Assembly: GCA_017795105.1 (NCBI GenBank)
Contig: CP051247.1
Location: 1,798,001 to 1,862,000, forward strand
DNA: 64,000 nt
Source: Planctomycetaceae bacterium
GTDB lineage: Bacteria > Planctomycetota > Planctomycetia > Planctomycetales > Planctomycetaceae
Direction: 5' to 3'
Shown in pieces: positions 46,159 to 55,510 of the stretch. The notes beneath the pieces are model-generated. The model searched no databases. It had not been told where the DNA came from and worked only from the letters and a program-made list of their open reading frames with translations. The translations under genes were made by a program, and so were the position numbers. Every line of letters starts with the position of its first letter. The stretch's first letter is position 1.

Positions 46159-46350
46159 CTAACGTCCTGCGTTGATAACCTCGTTCGGATCGAAGATCAC
46201 TCCCGGTTTGGTATGTCGTCCTTCGGCAGAAAGACAACCCGGAAATGTCTTGAAGGTGATCCTGACGAGACGGTGGCACTCGGGCAAACAACCCGCCGAC
46301 CGTCCGCCCTTGCTAAGCGGTGCCACCTCTCTGGCTACAACAACAGTCAC
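46159..46350 (-). CDS. small hypothetical protein
   Basis: 63 aa from a GTG at 46350, with GAGGAGG about 14 nt upstream. The sequence ends KPGVIFDPNEVINAGR and contains three Cys (GCLPECH, PGCLSAEG). No family is recognised and no signal peptide is seen. The support is the strong terminator placed 16 bp after the stop and a purine-rich ribosome-binding site; the start and coding status are uncertain. Confidence 0.4.
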   Translation of the reverse strand: MTVVVAREVAPLSKGGRSAGCLPECHRLVRITFKTFPGCLSAEGRHTKPGVIFDPNEVINAGR

Positions 46351-46577
46351 TTGTCACAAGACCACCTCCTCTCTAGATGAATAGAACTCGTCGTCTGAAC
46401 CGGCAAGCCAATCCCGGCCCTTCTTGACGACAGAACCTTCTGTCACGTTGCGTTTGACGTGACCCATGTGCCCGAATTCTTGCACTGAGTAGAGGTTCTG
46501 ACAATACCGATTCCGAGGAAATATTCAGGAATCGGAGGATGCCGATGGATTCTTCCGGACGCAGAATCGAATGCTGT

Positions 46578-47003
46578 CTACACGGCTGGACGTTTCATTA
46601 ACAGTAGAAGGCTGCCATCTCCATTCCAGATCACGACATCTCCGGAATCAGTGACGGCGCAGTGATACGTTTCGGGGTTCCAGGTTCCCTCATCGATTCC
46701 GTACTCCGGCATCGGCTGACACCAGGTCGTCTCGGTGTATCGTCCCGGTTCAACCTGCCACTGCCCTCGCGGAGAGTCTTCGGAATCGTAGGGTGATTCG
46801 AACGTCCCATCTGCGAGGTAGCAGAACCTTTGCGACGGCGTCCCCGCCAAATGCGGCGAAGCACGTTCCCATTCTCCAAGCAGGGTCTCCGGATCCTGAA
46901 TATCCTCGATCGGAGTTCCGAGCAAGGTTTCGATTCCGGCACGAACAGCTGCGCGGTACTCAGGATCGGAATCCTTGTGGTCAACTGGAGTGAAGTCCGC
47001 CAT
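46578..47003 (-). CDS. hypothetical protein
   Basis: 141 aa; GGAGAG lies just upstream of the ATG. Acidic, rich in Trp, Tyr and Pro in the second half (RYTETTWCQPMPEYGIDEGT, SGDVVIWNGDGSLLLLMKRP). No signal peptide or TM segment. Unrecognised. It lies 23 bp behind the gene at 47027-47437 on the same strand, so the two are probably co-transcribed. Confidence 0.65.
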   Translation of the reverse strand: MADFTPVDHKDSDPEYRAAVRAGIETLLGTPIEDIQDPETLLGEWERASPHLAGTPSQRFCYLADGTFESPYDSEDSPRGQWQVEPGRYTETTWCQPMPEYGIDEGTWNPETYHCAVTDSGDVVIWNGDGSLLLLMKRPAV

Positions 47004-47026
47004 GGGTCTCTCCGAGGAATGAGCCG

Positions 47027-47437
47027 TTATTCTCCGTCCGCCTCGCTGCTGTCGGCTGGCGGGTGAAACTCATCCCAGCGCTGCCAGGCGTAGGTCCACT
47101 CCATCCACAGTCGCAGCAGCGACCAGAGAAGACGCATCTTCACGAGATGATCGCTGTCGAGTTTTTCCTGACGGGCCACGCTGCTCTGAGCCGCCTGATC
47201 GAGGCCCCAGCGGGTTGCCAGAATCTTGCAGAGTTCGTCGGCCGTCAGATCGTGCTCGGCGTCCTCTTCCAGGAAGCCGGCTCCGTGAGCCACCACGAAC
47301 AGTTCGAACAGCTCGGCGCGAATCGGATCGACTTCCAGCGGCTGGCTTTTCTCTTCCGACCGCTTCAGGATGTCTTCGACCTGAGTCACCAGAACTTCAT
47401 GGAGGGGAGCGGTCTGCATATTGCTTGTCTCTGTCAT
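47027..47437 (-). CDS. hypothetical alpha-helical protein
   Basis: 136 aa from ATG 47437 (GTG 47440 is one codon earlier). Nearly all helix-forming: LHEVLVTQVEDILKRSEEKS, PIRAELFELFVVAHGAGFLE, LTADELCKILATRWGLD and a Trp-rich end (LLWSLLRLWMEWTYAWQRWD). Cytosolic; no family recognised. Likely first gene of a pair with 46578-47003. Confidence 0.7.
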   Translation of the reverse strand: MTETSNMQTAPLHEVLVTQVEDILKRSEEKSQPLEVDPIRAELFELFVVAHGAGFLEEDAEHDLTADELCKILATRWGLDQAAQSSVARQEKLDSDHLVKMRLLWSLLRLWMEWTYAWQRWDEFHPPADSSEADGE

Positions 47438-47605
47438 CACCTGTTCACCGTAATTCTAGAACGGGACGTTCGCGTCCTGTTATCCAACACACCTCAGCAG
47501 ACCCAATTCTCTACGGACCTGCAAGGGATCAATTCCAATCATTCGAAGCCTTGTCGCAAATCCGGAACCGCCACGCGTCGATGCGCCTCCGAATCACGGG
47601 CCTCG

Positions 47606-49114
47606 TTAACCGAGCCGGTAGACTTCGCGGAACTTGGTCTGAAGATGCGTCACCAGCGGCTCCGCATCGAACTCGTTTCCGGTCACAACCTTCACCAGAT
47701 CGGTCGCCGAATACTGCTGGCCGCGCTGATGAATGTTTTCATTGAGCCAGTTCTTCAGCGGAGCGAACTCGCCCTTCGCAATGAGATCATCGAGGCCGGA
47801 AATCTGATCGTGAGCGGCGGCAAAGAACTGCGAAGCGTACACATTCCCCAGAGCATACGTCGGGAAGTAACCGAGCAGGCCCGCCGACCAGTGCACATCC
47901 TGCAGACAGCCGTGAGCGTCATCCGGTGGGACGAGACCGAGGTAGGCTTCGAACTTCTCGTTCCAGACCGTCGGCACATCGGCGGCGTTGACTTCGCCGC
48001 TGATCAACATCTGCTCCAGTTCAAACCGCAGCATGATGTGCAGATTGTAAGTCACCTCATCGGCTTCAACTCGAATGAACGACGGCTCAACCGTATTCAC
48101 GGCTCGATAAAAGTCTTCGAGCTCGACATTCCCCAGCGACTCTGGGAAGTACTGCTGAGCTTTCGGGTAGAAATGCTGCCAGAACCCTCGCGACCGGCCC
48201 ACGAGGTTCTCCCACATCCGCGACTGCGATTCGTGAATTCCCAGCGAGATCGCAGAGCCCATCGGCAATCCGAAGGCGTCGGGATTCAGCCCCTGTTCGT
48301 AGATGCCGTGACCGGCTTCGTGCAGCGTGCCGAAGAAGGCCATGTTGAAGAACTTCTCGTCGAACCGCGTCGTCAGCCGGCAGTCGCCCGGGCCAAAGCC
48401 ACTACAGAACGGGTGAGCAGACTCATCGAGTCGCCCGCGATCGAAATCGAAACCGATCGCCCGAGCGGCTTCCTCGGCAAACGCTCGCTGAGCAGCCACG
48501 GGATAACTGCGATTCGGGATCGACGTGTCAGGACGGTCGTTCGCCTCGGCGATCTCCGCCACGAGCGGGACCAGCTTCTCCCGGAGCGGCTGGAACGTCG
48601 CCTGCAGTTCGGCCGTCGTCATCCGTGGTTCATAATGATCGAGCAGCGTATCGTAGAGCGGACCGCCGTCTTCCTGAAGACAGCGGGCTTCTTCGCGCTT
48701 CAGATCAATCACCTGCTGCAGCCAGGGTTCGAACTCGGCGAAATTGTTCTTCTTGCGGGCCTGACTCCACGCCTGTTGAGAGAGGGTCGTGACGCGGGAG
48801 AGTTCTTCGACCAGACGCTGCGGAAGTTTCGTGGCTCGTTCGTAATCGCGACGGGCTTCGCGAACATTCACCGCTTCCGGGCTCGTCGGACTGCCCCAGT
48901 CCTGCGTCGACAGTTCGGCCAGCAGTTCGCCCAGCGCCGGAGCGGTCGCCCGCTGATGTGCCATCCCGGCGATCATGCTGATCTGCCGTGAGCGCAGTTC
49001 CGCTCCCCCGGTCGGCATGTACGTTTCCTGTTCCCAGCCAAGCACACTGCCGACCGAGCCGAGCAATCCCACCTGCTGAAGTTGAGAGACGAGTTCTGCG
49101 TAACGTTCTTTCAT
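47606..49114 (-). CDS. carboxypeptidase Taq (M32 family metallocarboxypeptidase)
   Basis: 502 aa from ATG 49114, the usual length of M32 enzymes. Zn/Co-dependent, removes C-terminal residues from peptides. MKERYAELVSQLQQVGLLGS starts the family pattern. FFGTLHEAGHGIYEQGLN has the HExxH (HEAGH), and SLGIHESQSRMWENLVGRS has the distal Glu in HESQSR. Other family blocks are IRVEADEVTYNLHIMLRFEL and the end PLVTHLQTKFREVYRLG. AGGAAG lies upstream of the ATG. Acts in the cytoplasm; alone in its transcript. Confidence 0.95.
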   Translation of the reverse strand: MKERYAELVSQLQQVGLLGSVGSVLGWEQETYMPTGGAELRSRQISMIAGMAHQRATAPALGELLAELSTQDWGSPTSPEAVNVREARRDYERATKLPQRLVEELSRVTTLSQQAWSQARKKNNFAEFEPWLQQVIDLKREEARCLQEDGGPLYDTLLDHYEPRMTTAELQATFQPLREKLVPLVAEIAEANDRPDTSIPNRSYPVAAQRAFAEEAARAIGFDFDRGRLDESAHPFCSGFGPGDCRLTTRFDEKFFNMAFFGTLHEAGHGIYEQGLNPDAFGLPMGSAISLGIHESQSRMWENLVGRSRGFWQHFYPKAQQYFPESLGNVELEDFYRAVNTVEPSFIRVEADEVTYNLHIMLRFELEQMLISGEVNAADVPTVWNEKFEAYLGLVPPDDAHGCLQDVHWSAGLLGYFPTYALGNVYASQFFAAAHDQISGLDDLIAKGEFAPLKNWLNENIHQRGQQYSATDLVKVVTGNEFDAEPLVTHLQTKFREVYRLG

Positions 49115-49207
49115 GATTATTCCGCTTCCTGATGATGACCCTGTATCGAATTCGCGTCGGGTTCCATGGCATCGATGTTTCCAGCCAGCGTCTGAGTGGC
49201 GCAGCCA

Positions 49208-49334
49208 CAAGAGGCCGCTTACCGACGTGAACTCAGCTCGTCTTGCCCGAACCTTACCGCGATGGACAGCGGCTTACTGTGACTTCGTCACCCGGACGTG
49301 CACGTCTGCGCCAACCGACTGGCGCGGCCTCTTG
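49208..49334. other. structured element with nested hairpins (possible leader RNA or repeat)
   Basis: Outer arms CAAGAGGCCGC (49208-49218) and GCGGCCTCTTG (49324-49334) are perfectly complementary over 11 bp. Inside are the hairpin GTGAC-TTC-GTCAC (49279-49291) and the 12-bp palindrome GACGTGCACGTC (49295-49306). On the minus strand the element would lie about 95 nt upstream of the M32 carboxypeptidase start, as a leader. It could equally be one more dispersed palindrome. Confidence 0.45.
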
Positions 49335-49434
49335 CCGTCGCCAGTTCTATGTTAATCAAGACATCGAGCCGGTTTATCCTGGCAGCATCATAGCAGCCTG
49401 TCGGGTAACGCAACGACCGTCCTCGAGAGCGCAT

Positions 49435-49496
49435 GAAAAAACCTGCCGCACAAAAGTCGCCAATCCATGACGACACCTGCGTGAAGTGCGGCAGGT
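49435..49496 (-). terminator. terminator of the ABC-transporter operon
   Basis: On the minus strand ACCTGCCGCAC ... GTGCGGCAGGT, an 11-bp perfect stem with a 34-nt apical part, followed by TTTTTC. It lies 29 bp after the stop at 49525. Confidence 0.75.
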
Positions 49497-49524
49497 CAAA
49501 TGAAGTTCAAATGTCTCTGCGGGA

Positions 49525-50862
49525 TTAACCGCCGTAGAGTGTGCGGAACAGTTCGGTGTATTCAGCCGCTTCGACCGGATACGAACCCCACAGGTTCTTC
49601 AGCGGGAAGTCAACAGGGACTTCTTTCCCCTGAGCCTGCTTGGCTCCACGCCAGAGAACCACCGCCTTCAGGCACTCTTCGCGGAAGTTGTCTTCCTGCT
49701 CCAGTTCCGGCCACTCGGAGAGAATCTCCTCCATGGCGACCATCCCTTCGGTCAGCAGTCGCTCGGCTTCGACCACGTCACCGCGATCGATAAGAGCCCG
49801 CTTGCCGAGGAACAGGTTGCGATGGGCGTTGATCGTTTTCTCTTCCGATTCCACCTGACACCGCAGTCGCCAGTAGCGATAGTTCGACATGTTCTGCCGA
49901 CGGTTCACCCACTCCCGCTTTTCAGCAAGCGAGAAGCGTTCCCCTTCCTCTTTGACGATCGCCTCGAGGATTTCATCGTTGGCTTCGAGAACGATGGCTC
50001 CCGCCGGCGTCATGAACCGTTCCGATCCCCAGTCGTTCCGCAGTTCCGTGGAAGCAACTTCCCAAGCTTCGCGGATACGTTCGATCTCGTCGAACTTACC
50101 TTCCGACTGGAAGGTGTCGGCGTAGTCGATCTGCGAGCGAACCGGATAGGAACGGAACAGCACGCGAGCGAGTCGGCTCTGCGAAATCCCCGGCTGGTCT
50201 TCGACTTCGTTGGCGCGAACGAACCAGTCTTTGGCGGCCAGGTAGTTATCCTTGCCGTCCGGGTTGACGTCCGGATCGGGGCCGCCCCCTTCACGGTTGG
50301 GATCATCCAGGAAGTACTCCCGGAAGTATTTCTTTTCATCGGCACGTCCGATCTTCTGTCCCAGAATCCGTCCGGTCTCCCAGGAGAGTTCCGGGTACTT
50401 CTGGTTCCGATCGCTTCCTTTGATCATGAACTTCGCGCCTTCTTTGACCCACTCATAGCGGTCGGCGACGCCGTCCCATTCTGCGGAGACGTTGTAGGCG
50501 AGGTTCCAGCCCTGGAATTCCCACACCTGCTTGAAGTGCGGCTGCAGGAGCACGATCGAATCGACAGTGGCCCGCAGTCCGGCCCAGTCTTTCTGATCCT
50601 TCTGCTCGACGGCCTGTCCCCAGAGCATGTTCGAGGCGATGCCTCGCAGCCCAAGGAGAACGAGGTTCATTGTGGCAGAAGCCGGGTCGACGTTGCCGAG
50701 GCTCGTCTCGCCCAGATCGTATTCACTGCGAAGCTGGGACAGCTGGCCGCCGGAATCGTCCGATCCGTCGCCAGGAGCGCCGAAGTAAACGATCGGAGCG
50801 AGCAGCAGACCCATCGCAATGAGGTAAACCAGTTTTCGCTGCTGTGACGAAATGCGATTCAT
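49525..50862 (-). CDS. hypothetical IRE (4Fe-4S-free) tetratricopeptide-like membrane-anchored protein of the ABC operon
   Basis: 445 aa from ATG 50862. One N-terminal TM helix (LVYLIAMGLLLAPIVYFGAP), then an acidic stretch and a mainly helical extracytoplasmic domain rich in Trp/Tyr (FKQVWEFQGWNLAYNVSAEW; YLAAKDWFVRANEVEDQPG). The paired helices suggest TPR-like packing, but no canonical TPR can be fixed. No cofactor motif is seen, and no named family is claimed. Its ATG overlaps the permease stop by four bases (ATGA), so it is the third gene of the ABC operon and probably an accessory subunit. Confidence 0.7.
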   Translation of the reverse strand: MNRISSQQRKLVYLIAMGLLLAPIVYFGAPGDGSDDSGGQLSQLRSEYDLGETSLGNVDPASATMNLVLLGLRGIASNMLWGQAVEQKDQKDWAGLRATVDSIVLLQPHFKQVWEFQGWNLAYNVSAEWDGVADRYEWVKEGAKFMIKGSDRNQKYPELSWETGRILGQKIGRADEKKYFREYFLDDPNREGGGPDPDVNPDGKDNYLAAKDWFVRANEVEDQPGISQSRLARVLFRSYPVRSQIDYADTFQSEGKFDEIERIREAWEVASTELRNDWGSERFMTPAGAIVLEANDEILEAIVKEEGERFSLAEKREWVNRRQNMSNYRYWRLRCQVESEEKTINAHRNLFLGKRALIDRGDVVEAERLLTEGMVAMEEILSEWPELEQEDNFREECLKAVVLWRGAKQAQGKEVPVDFPLKNLWGSYPVEAAEYTELFRTLYGG

Positions 50863-52523
50863 TTCGCTTCCATTTCTCTTAATTGCAGTGAGAAGTAACC
50901 GAGAATAAGACACGGAATAACAAAGGCGAGGGTCACGGCAATGCTCGGGAGCAGAGAGGCTCGCCAGGGCACATCGAAGCCGTTCGCCACGAATGGAATC
51001 ATGTTGTAATACTCAAACCGCGGGAACAGGTGCTGCACCGTCCAGAGGAAGCCGATTGCAATCTGGTCCACCAGAGTGATCACGCTCTTCAGCGGACCCT
51101 CGTCGAACCCGGTGGTCGGGTTCAGGTGCATAAACATCCGGTAGGCCGACTCGAACGGTCCGCCCCCTTCAGTCTGTCCGGCTGCAAGTCCCTGCATCAA
51201 TTCGCTGAAGCCGGTTCCGACCACCAGAATTCCGAAGGTGAGCAGTGTTGCCACGGGGCCTTTCACGAAACAGCTGGCCGTCACGCCGATCACGATGATC
51301 AGCACCATTTGCAGCCAGATGCCGAAGACAGCCTTGAAGTACGTCGAAGCGAAGGAACGGTCCGGCATGCGGATAAACAGGTCCGGACGAGCCATTCCCA
51401 GGAACTGACCGGGATCCAGACATTGCACCTCGATGGTGATGTCGCCCCCTTCAAGAACCTCGTCGTAGAGGTTCACGGTCTTCAGTTCGTTGGTCGCTTC
51501 TTCATTGTATGTAACGGTGTCAATCCGATTGCCATCGTCGTCGACGCCGCCGAGGATAATTGTCTTGTCTGCAGCCCGGTTACTGAATTCATGGACTTCA
51601 AAAATCGGCAGGGGGACACGTAGTCCATTCGTTTTATTGACGATCGTCATCTGGCAGGCCAGACGCTTGTCGATATCCCCTTTGTGGGTTCGGAAGGCTT
51701 CGAAGTTGTATTCGATGCGGAACTCGCCGGCTTCGCGAATCTCACTGACATCGAGGTTGTCGAAGTCGTAGAAGGTCCGTGATTTCGTTCCCCCTTCGAT
51801 GTAACTGCGGAACTCCCAGATGTCGCCGACGTTGACTCCGCTCGTCTCTTCGCTCGCGTCCTGAGGACGATTTCCCTCACGGTTCGAGTAGGTCATGTCG
51901 CCATAAACCGGGACACGTCCCACGAGTTCCGACTTCGCTTCGGCAGGCATTTGCCCCACGGTCCAGAAGTAACCAATCACTCCCATCACGAGGAGGACGA
52001 CCGTTCCGACGAGTGAAAACCCGAAGAAGCGGCCGAGAACGACTTCATGACGCCGCGTCGGCTTCGTCACCACGGTGTGCAACGAACGGTTCTTGATGTC
52101 AGTCGGCAGTCCCCAGCAAGAAAGCAGCAGCACGACCGGCAGCGTCAGCCACGAGATCGCGGTGAGCACGAACTTCACGTACACCTTAAGCTGCAGATCG
52201 GCCCGGTCGACCGAAGACCGGAGGAACCAGCCGGCAAACATGATCAGCAGGGCGAACACCACGAAGACGAACAGAGCCTTCTTCCGGCTCGATTCCTTCC
52301 AGGTGAGCATCGTAATGGCCCACACCCGCCGCGGTGAGGTATGCACAAAATCGACGATCGCCTGCCAGATGGTTTTAAAGAACAGCCCGAAACCGCGGGG
52401 ACCGTACTTCAGGAAAGCGATGATCAGGGACACGACCAGAGCAGCAGCGAGGATGCCGCCGAACACTTTCAGAAAGTGCGTCAGTCCTTCGAGAAAATCA
52501 AATCCGACAACGTCAAAGGACAT
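50859..52523 (-). CDS. ABC-2 type transporter permease with large extracytoplasmic insert
   Basis: 554 aa. An N-terminal TM (FGGILAAALVVSLIIAFL) is followed by an amphipathic region (AITMLTWKESSRKKALFVFVVFALLIMFAGW is the typical ABC-2/NatB entry). More TM segments lie at about 125-150 and 180-195. A large soluble domain of about 210 residues (200-410, with DIWEFRSYIEGGTKSRTFYD) comes next, followed by a C-terminal group of TM helices (WLQMVLIIVIGVTASCFVKG, VATLLTFGILVVGTGFSELM, SLLPSIAVTLAFVIPCLILG). It lies between the ATPase and the accessory gene; together they form an ABC-2 exporter of unknown substrate, similar in plan to GldA/GldF-type systems. Confidence 0.88.
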   Translation of the reverse strand: MSFDVVGFDFLEGLTHFLKVFGGILAAALVVSLIIAFLKYGPRGFGLFFKTIWQAIVDFVHTSPRRVWAITMLTWKESSRKKALFVFVVFALLIMFAGWFLRSSVDRADLQLKVYVKFVLTAISWLTLPVVLLLSCWGLPTDIKNRSLHTVVTKPTRRHEVVLGRFFGFSLVGTVVLLVMGVIGYFWTVGQMPAEAKSELVGRVPVYGDMTYSNREGNRPQDASEETSGVNVGDIWEFRSYIEGGTKSRTFYDFDNLDVSEIREAGEFRIEYNFEAFRTHKGDIDKRLACQMTIVNKTNGLRVPLPIFEVHEFSNRAADKTIILGGVDDDGNRIDTVTYNEEATNELKTVNLYDEVLEGGDITIEVQCLDPGQFLGMARPDLFIRMPDRSFASTYFKAVFGIWLQMVLIIVIGVTASCFVKGPVATLLTFGILVVGTGFSELMQGLAAGQTEGGGPFESAYRMFMHLNPTTGFDEGPLKSVITLVDQIAIGFLWTVQHLFPRFEYYNMIPFVANGFDVPWRASLLPSIAVTLAFVIPCLILGYFSLQLREMEAK

Positions 52524-52636
52524 TGATCGAGGTACTCCGCAAGAGAATGAATATCAAAAGAATCAACGGATCAGGAATCCGGAGTAATCGGCTGGGCAAC
52601 GGGTGGCCGTTCAGACACAACCCGCTTGTCGGCGAC

Positions 52637-53599
<963 letters not shown>

Positions 53600-54022
53600 G
53601 CCTCGGGCCTTACCACCAAGCTGCGTCGGAATGGATAGAAAAGATGTATCACGAAAGATCAGTCGCGAGCAGAATCGCTCGCAGCAATTGCGGAGAAAGC
53701 GCGGACGCTCCCCGCGAAAAATCGAACTGGAGTATATGACCACCCCTACCCCGATACGAGCAATCAACCCGAATCGTTGGCGATTTCGGAATTTTTTCGA
53801 TCCGAAAAGCACACAATCGTTAGGGCTTGCGCCAGACGATAACGCCTGTCCGATCGTGATCGCTTCCTGCCGAAGCAATCACCCCAGTGGATAACTTTAT
53901 ACTAATCCACACAGCTCAGCCGATCGAATGGACGCCGCCGACTCCCCATCTGGAGGCTTCTGATTTCGCGACGCGGATCCCAAGACGCCGCCGCCTGATC
54001 GGCCGATGTCATGCTCAATCGG
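53600..54022. other. 423-bp intergenic region, no gene seen
   Basis: Upstream region of the ABC operon and downstream of the gene ending at 54023. A hairpin TTTCGGA-ATTTTTTCGA-TCCGAAA lies at about 53784-53808 and could end the transcript of the 54023 gene. Otherwise nothing is recognised. Confidence 0.4.
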
Positions 54023-55510
54023 TTACTTTTGAGCGGAGGAGGCCTGCTCAAACTGAAACGAGTAGAGATCGCACTCCTGAAGCTGGAATCGAAGCCGGAC
54101 CGGCTTGCCGGCCCACTCGGAAATCGTCCCGTTCTGCCAACTGATCTTCATATCGATCCGATCGCCGAACGCGGCGTTACAGTCGGCAACCGTGAGTCCG
54201 GGAACAGGCGTGCCATCTGGCGTCTGAAGTTCGACTCGCAGGCTGCCTGCCGCCGCGGTGCTCGCATTGACGGTCAACTGGTTGCCTCTGAACCGGAGCG
54301 GCTGCGTCACGAGTTCTCCTGGCTCAGAACCCGCGTGCACCGACACGAAGCCGTCCGTCCGGATCACATACCGGTCGCCACTGCGATGATAGAGCGACAG
54401 TTCCGTATCCGACGTCGGCACGACATTCAATGCGACGTAGTTGGCGCGGTTCGCCCAGCGGGCCCTGTTCAGCCCGGGACGCATGAAGGCTTCCGTAAAA
54501 GTCCGGTCGTAATGCGTCGTCCCTGCCCGCGAAGACATGAACAAGATGTCTGTGGCATTGTCGTGATCGCGTGGCGCCCCTGCCGTTCCACGACCGGGAA
54601 CGTATCGGGTCGGAAAGGCGATATAGATGTGGAGCGCACGGAAATACGGGTGCGTCTGACTTGTATAGAGGTGCTCGCCGGGCAGATTCGGATTCATCGC
54701 CGTCGGCTCGGTCCAGACCCGAAAGTCCCTGGAAGTTGTCCGACTGATACTGCGCAGCCGATCGGGCGTCGTCCAGGTGCGGAAGTAGCAGACATACTGT
54801 TGCTCGGCGGGTGACCAGAATGAAACGTTCTGCGAATCGAATGCATGCGGCCATTCGTTCCGGTAAGGGATGACCTCGCCCTGCAACGTCCAGTGAATAC
54901 CGTCCGCAGAAACGAACGCGAAGAGCCCCATGCCGGGCTTCGCCTTGCCGCGTTTGTCACCTCTCCCCGGATATCCGGCCAGGGCTTTGAAACGTTCCGA
55001 GGGCGGGACATCCGGATTCGTGTCGAGGAATGGCGAAAAGTTGTGCAACAGCGTCGGCATATTGGCCAGGATCACGTTATTCCGGCGAGTTCCGTTCACT
55101 TCGTGAAGCCCCAACTCCGGGAACGACCATTCGTGACCGTCCCGACTTTCGGCATACTCGACTGTTTCGCCGCCGTGACCGGAAGACCGATCGTTCTGGA
55201 ATGCTTCGTCATGTCCGCGCCAGTAGGCACGAAAAAGTACCCCGGCTTCGTCGGTATCTCTGAGGATGGTGACGTAGTGACCAACTGGCAACGGTGACTT
55301 CGGACGCGGCGTACAGACCGGATGATGCAGCCGCAAGTCGACGCCGTGCATCTGATCGATCAACAGGCGATCCACGAACAGTTCCCGCCGCGACCCGATG
55401 TCGATAATGTCCCCGGTTTCCGAAGGCTCTGCCGGATCAGCGGCGAATGCAACGAGAACAGGCAACAGGAGCCCGGCAATCATCGGAATGATTCGTAGTG
55501 CTCGCCTCAC
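54023..55510 (-). CDS. secreted beta-propeller protein (GH32/GH43-like)
   Basis: 495 aa from a GTG at 55510, chosen because GGAGGA lies seven bases upstream and the GTGA overlaps the upstream stop by four bases; it also gives a clean signal peptide (IIPMIAGLLLPVLVAFA). DIIDIGSRRELFVDRLLIDQ is the common start of a planctomycete family with a five-bladed propeller. ESRDGHEWSFPELGL, FVSADGIHWTLQGEVIPY, HAFDSQNVSFWSPAEQQYVC and the C-terminal sandwich QPLRFRGNQLTVNASTAAAG follow. This pattern resembles GH32/GH43-type glycosidases, but catalytic acids cannot be fixed. Coupled to the esterase gene upstream. Confidence 0.82.
   Translation of the reverse strand: MRRALRIIPMIAGLLLPVLVAFAADPAEPSETGDIIDIGSRRELFVDRLLIDQMHGVDLRLHHPVCTPRPKSPLPVGHYVTILRDTDEAGVLFRAYWRGHDEAFQNDRSSGHGGETVEYAESRDGHEWSFPELGLHEVNGTRRNNVILANMPTLLHNFSPFLDTNPDVPPSERFKALAGYPGRGDKRGKAKPGMGLFAFVSADGIHWTLQGEVIPYRNEWPHAFDSQNVSFWSPAEQQYVCYFRTWTTPDRLRSISRTTSRDFRVWTEPTAMNPNLPGEHLYTSQTHPYFRALHIYIAFPTRYVPGRGTAGAPRDHDNATDILFMSSRAGTTHYDRTFTEAFMRPGLNRARWANRANYVALNVVPTSDTELSLYHRSGDRYVIRTDGFVSVHAGSEPGELVTQPLRFRGNQLTVNASTAAAGSLRVELQTPDGTPVPGLTVADCNAAFGDRIDMKISWQNGTISEWAGKPVRLRFQLQECDLYSFQFEQASSAQK

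Larger units (their letters stand above)
49115..49524. other. 410-bp intergenic region
   Basis: No gene is seen. It holds the 5' region of the M32 gene with a structured element (49208-49334) and the terminator of the ABC operon (49435-49496). Confidence 0.6.

Noticed and set aside
47063..48991. A 642-codon open frame on the plus strand
   Set aside because: It is antisense to the M32 carboxypeptidase, which has all family motifs. The frame has no family pattern and results from GC-rich codon use.
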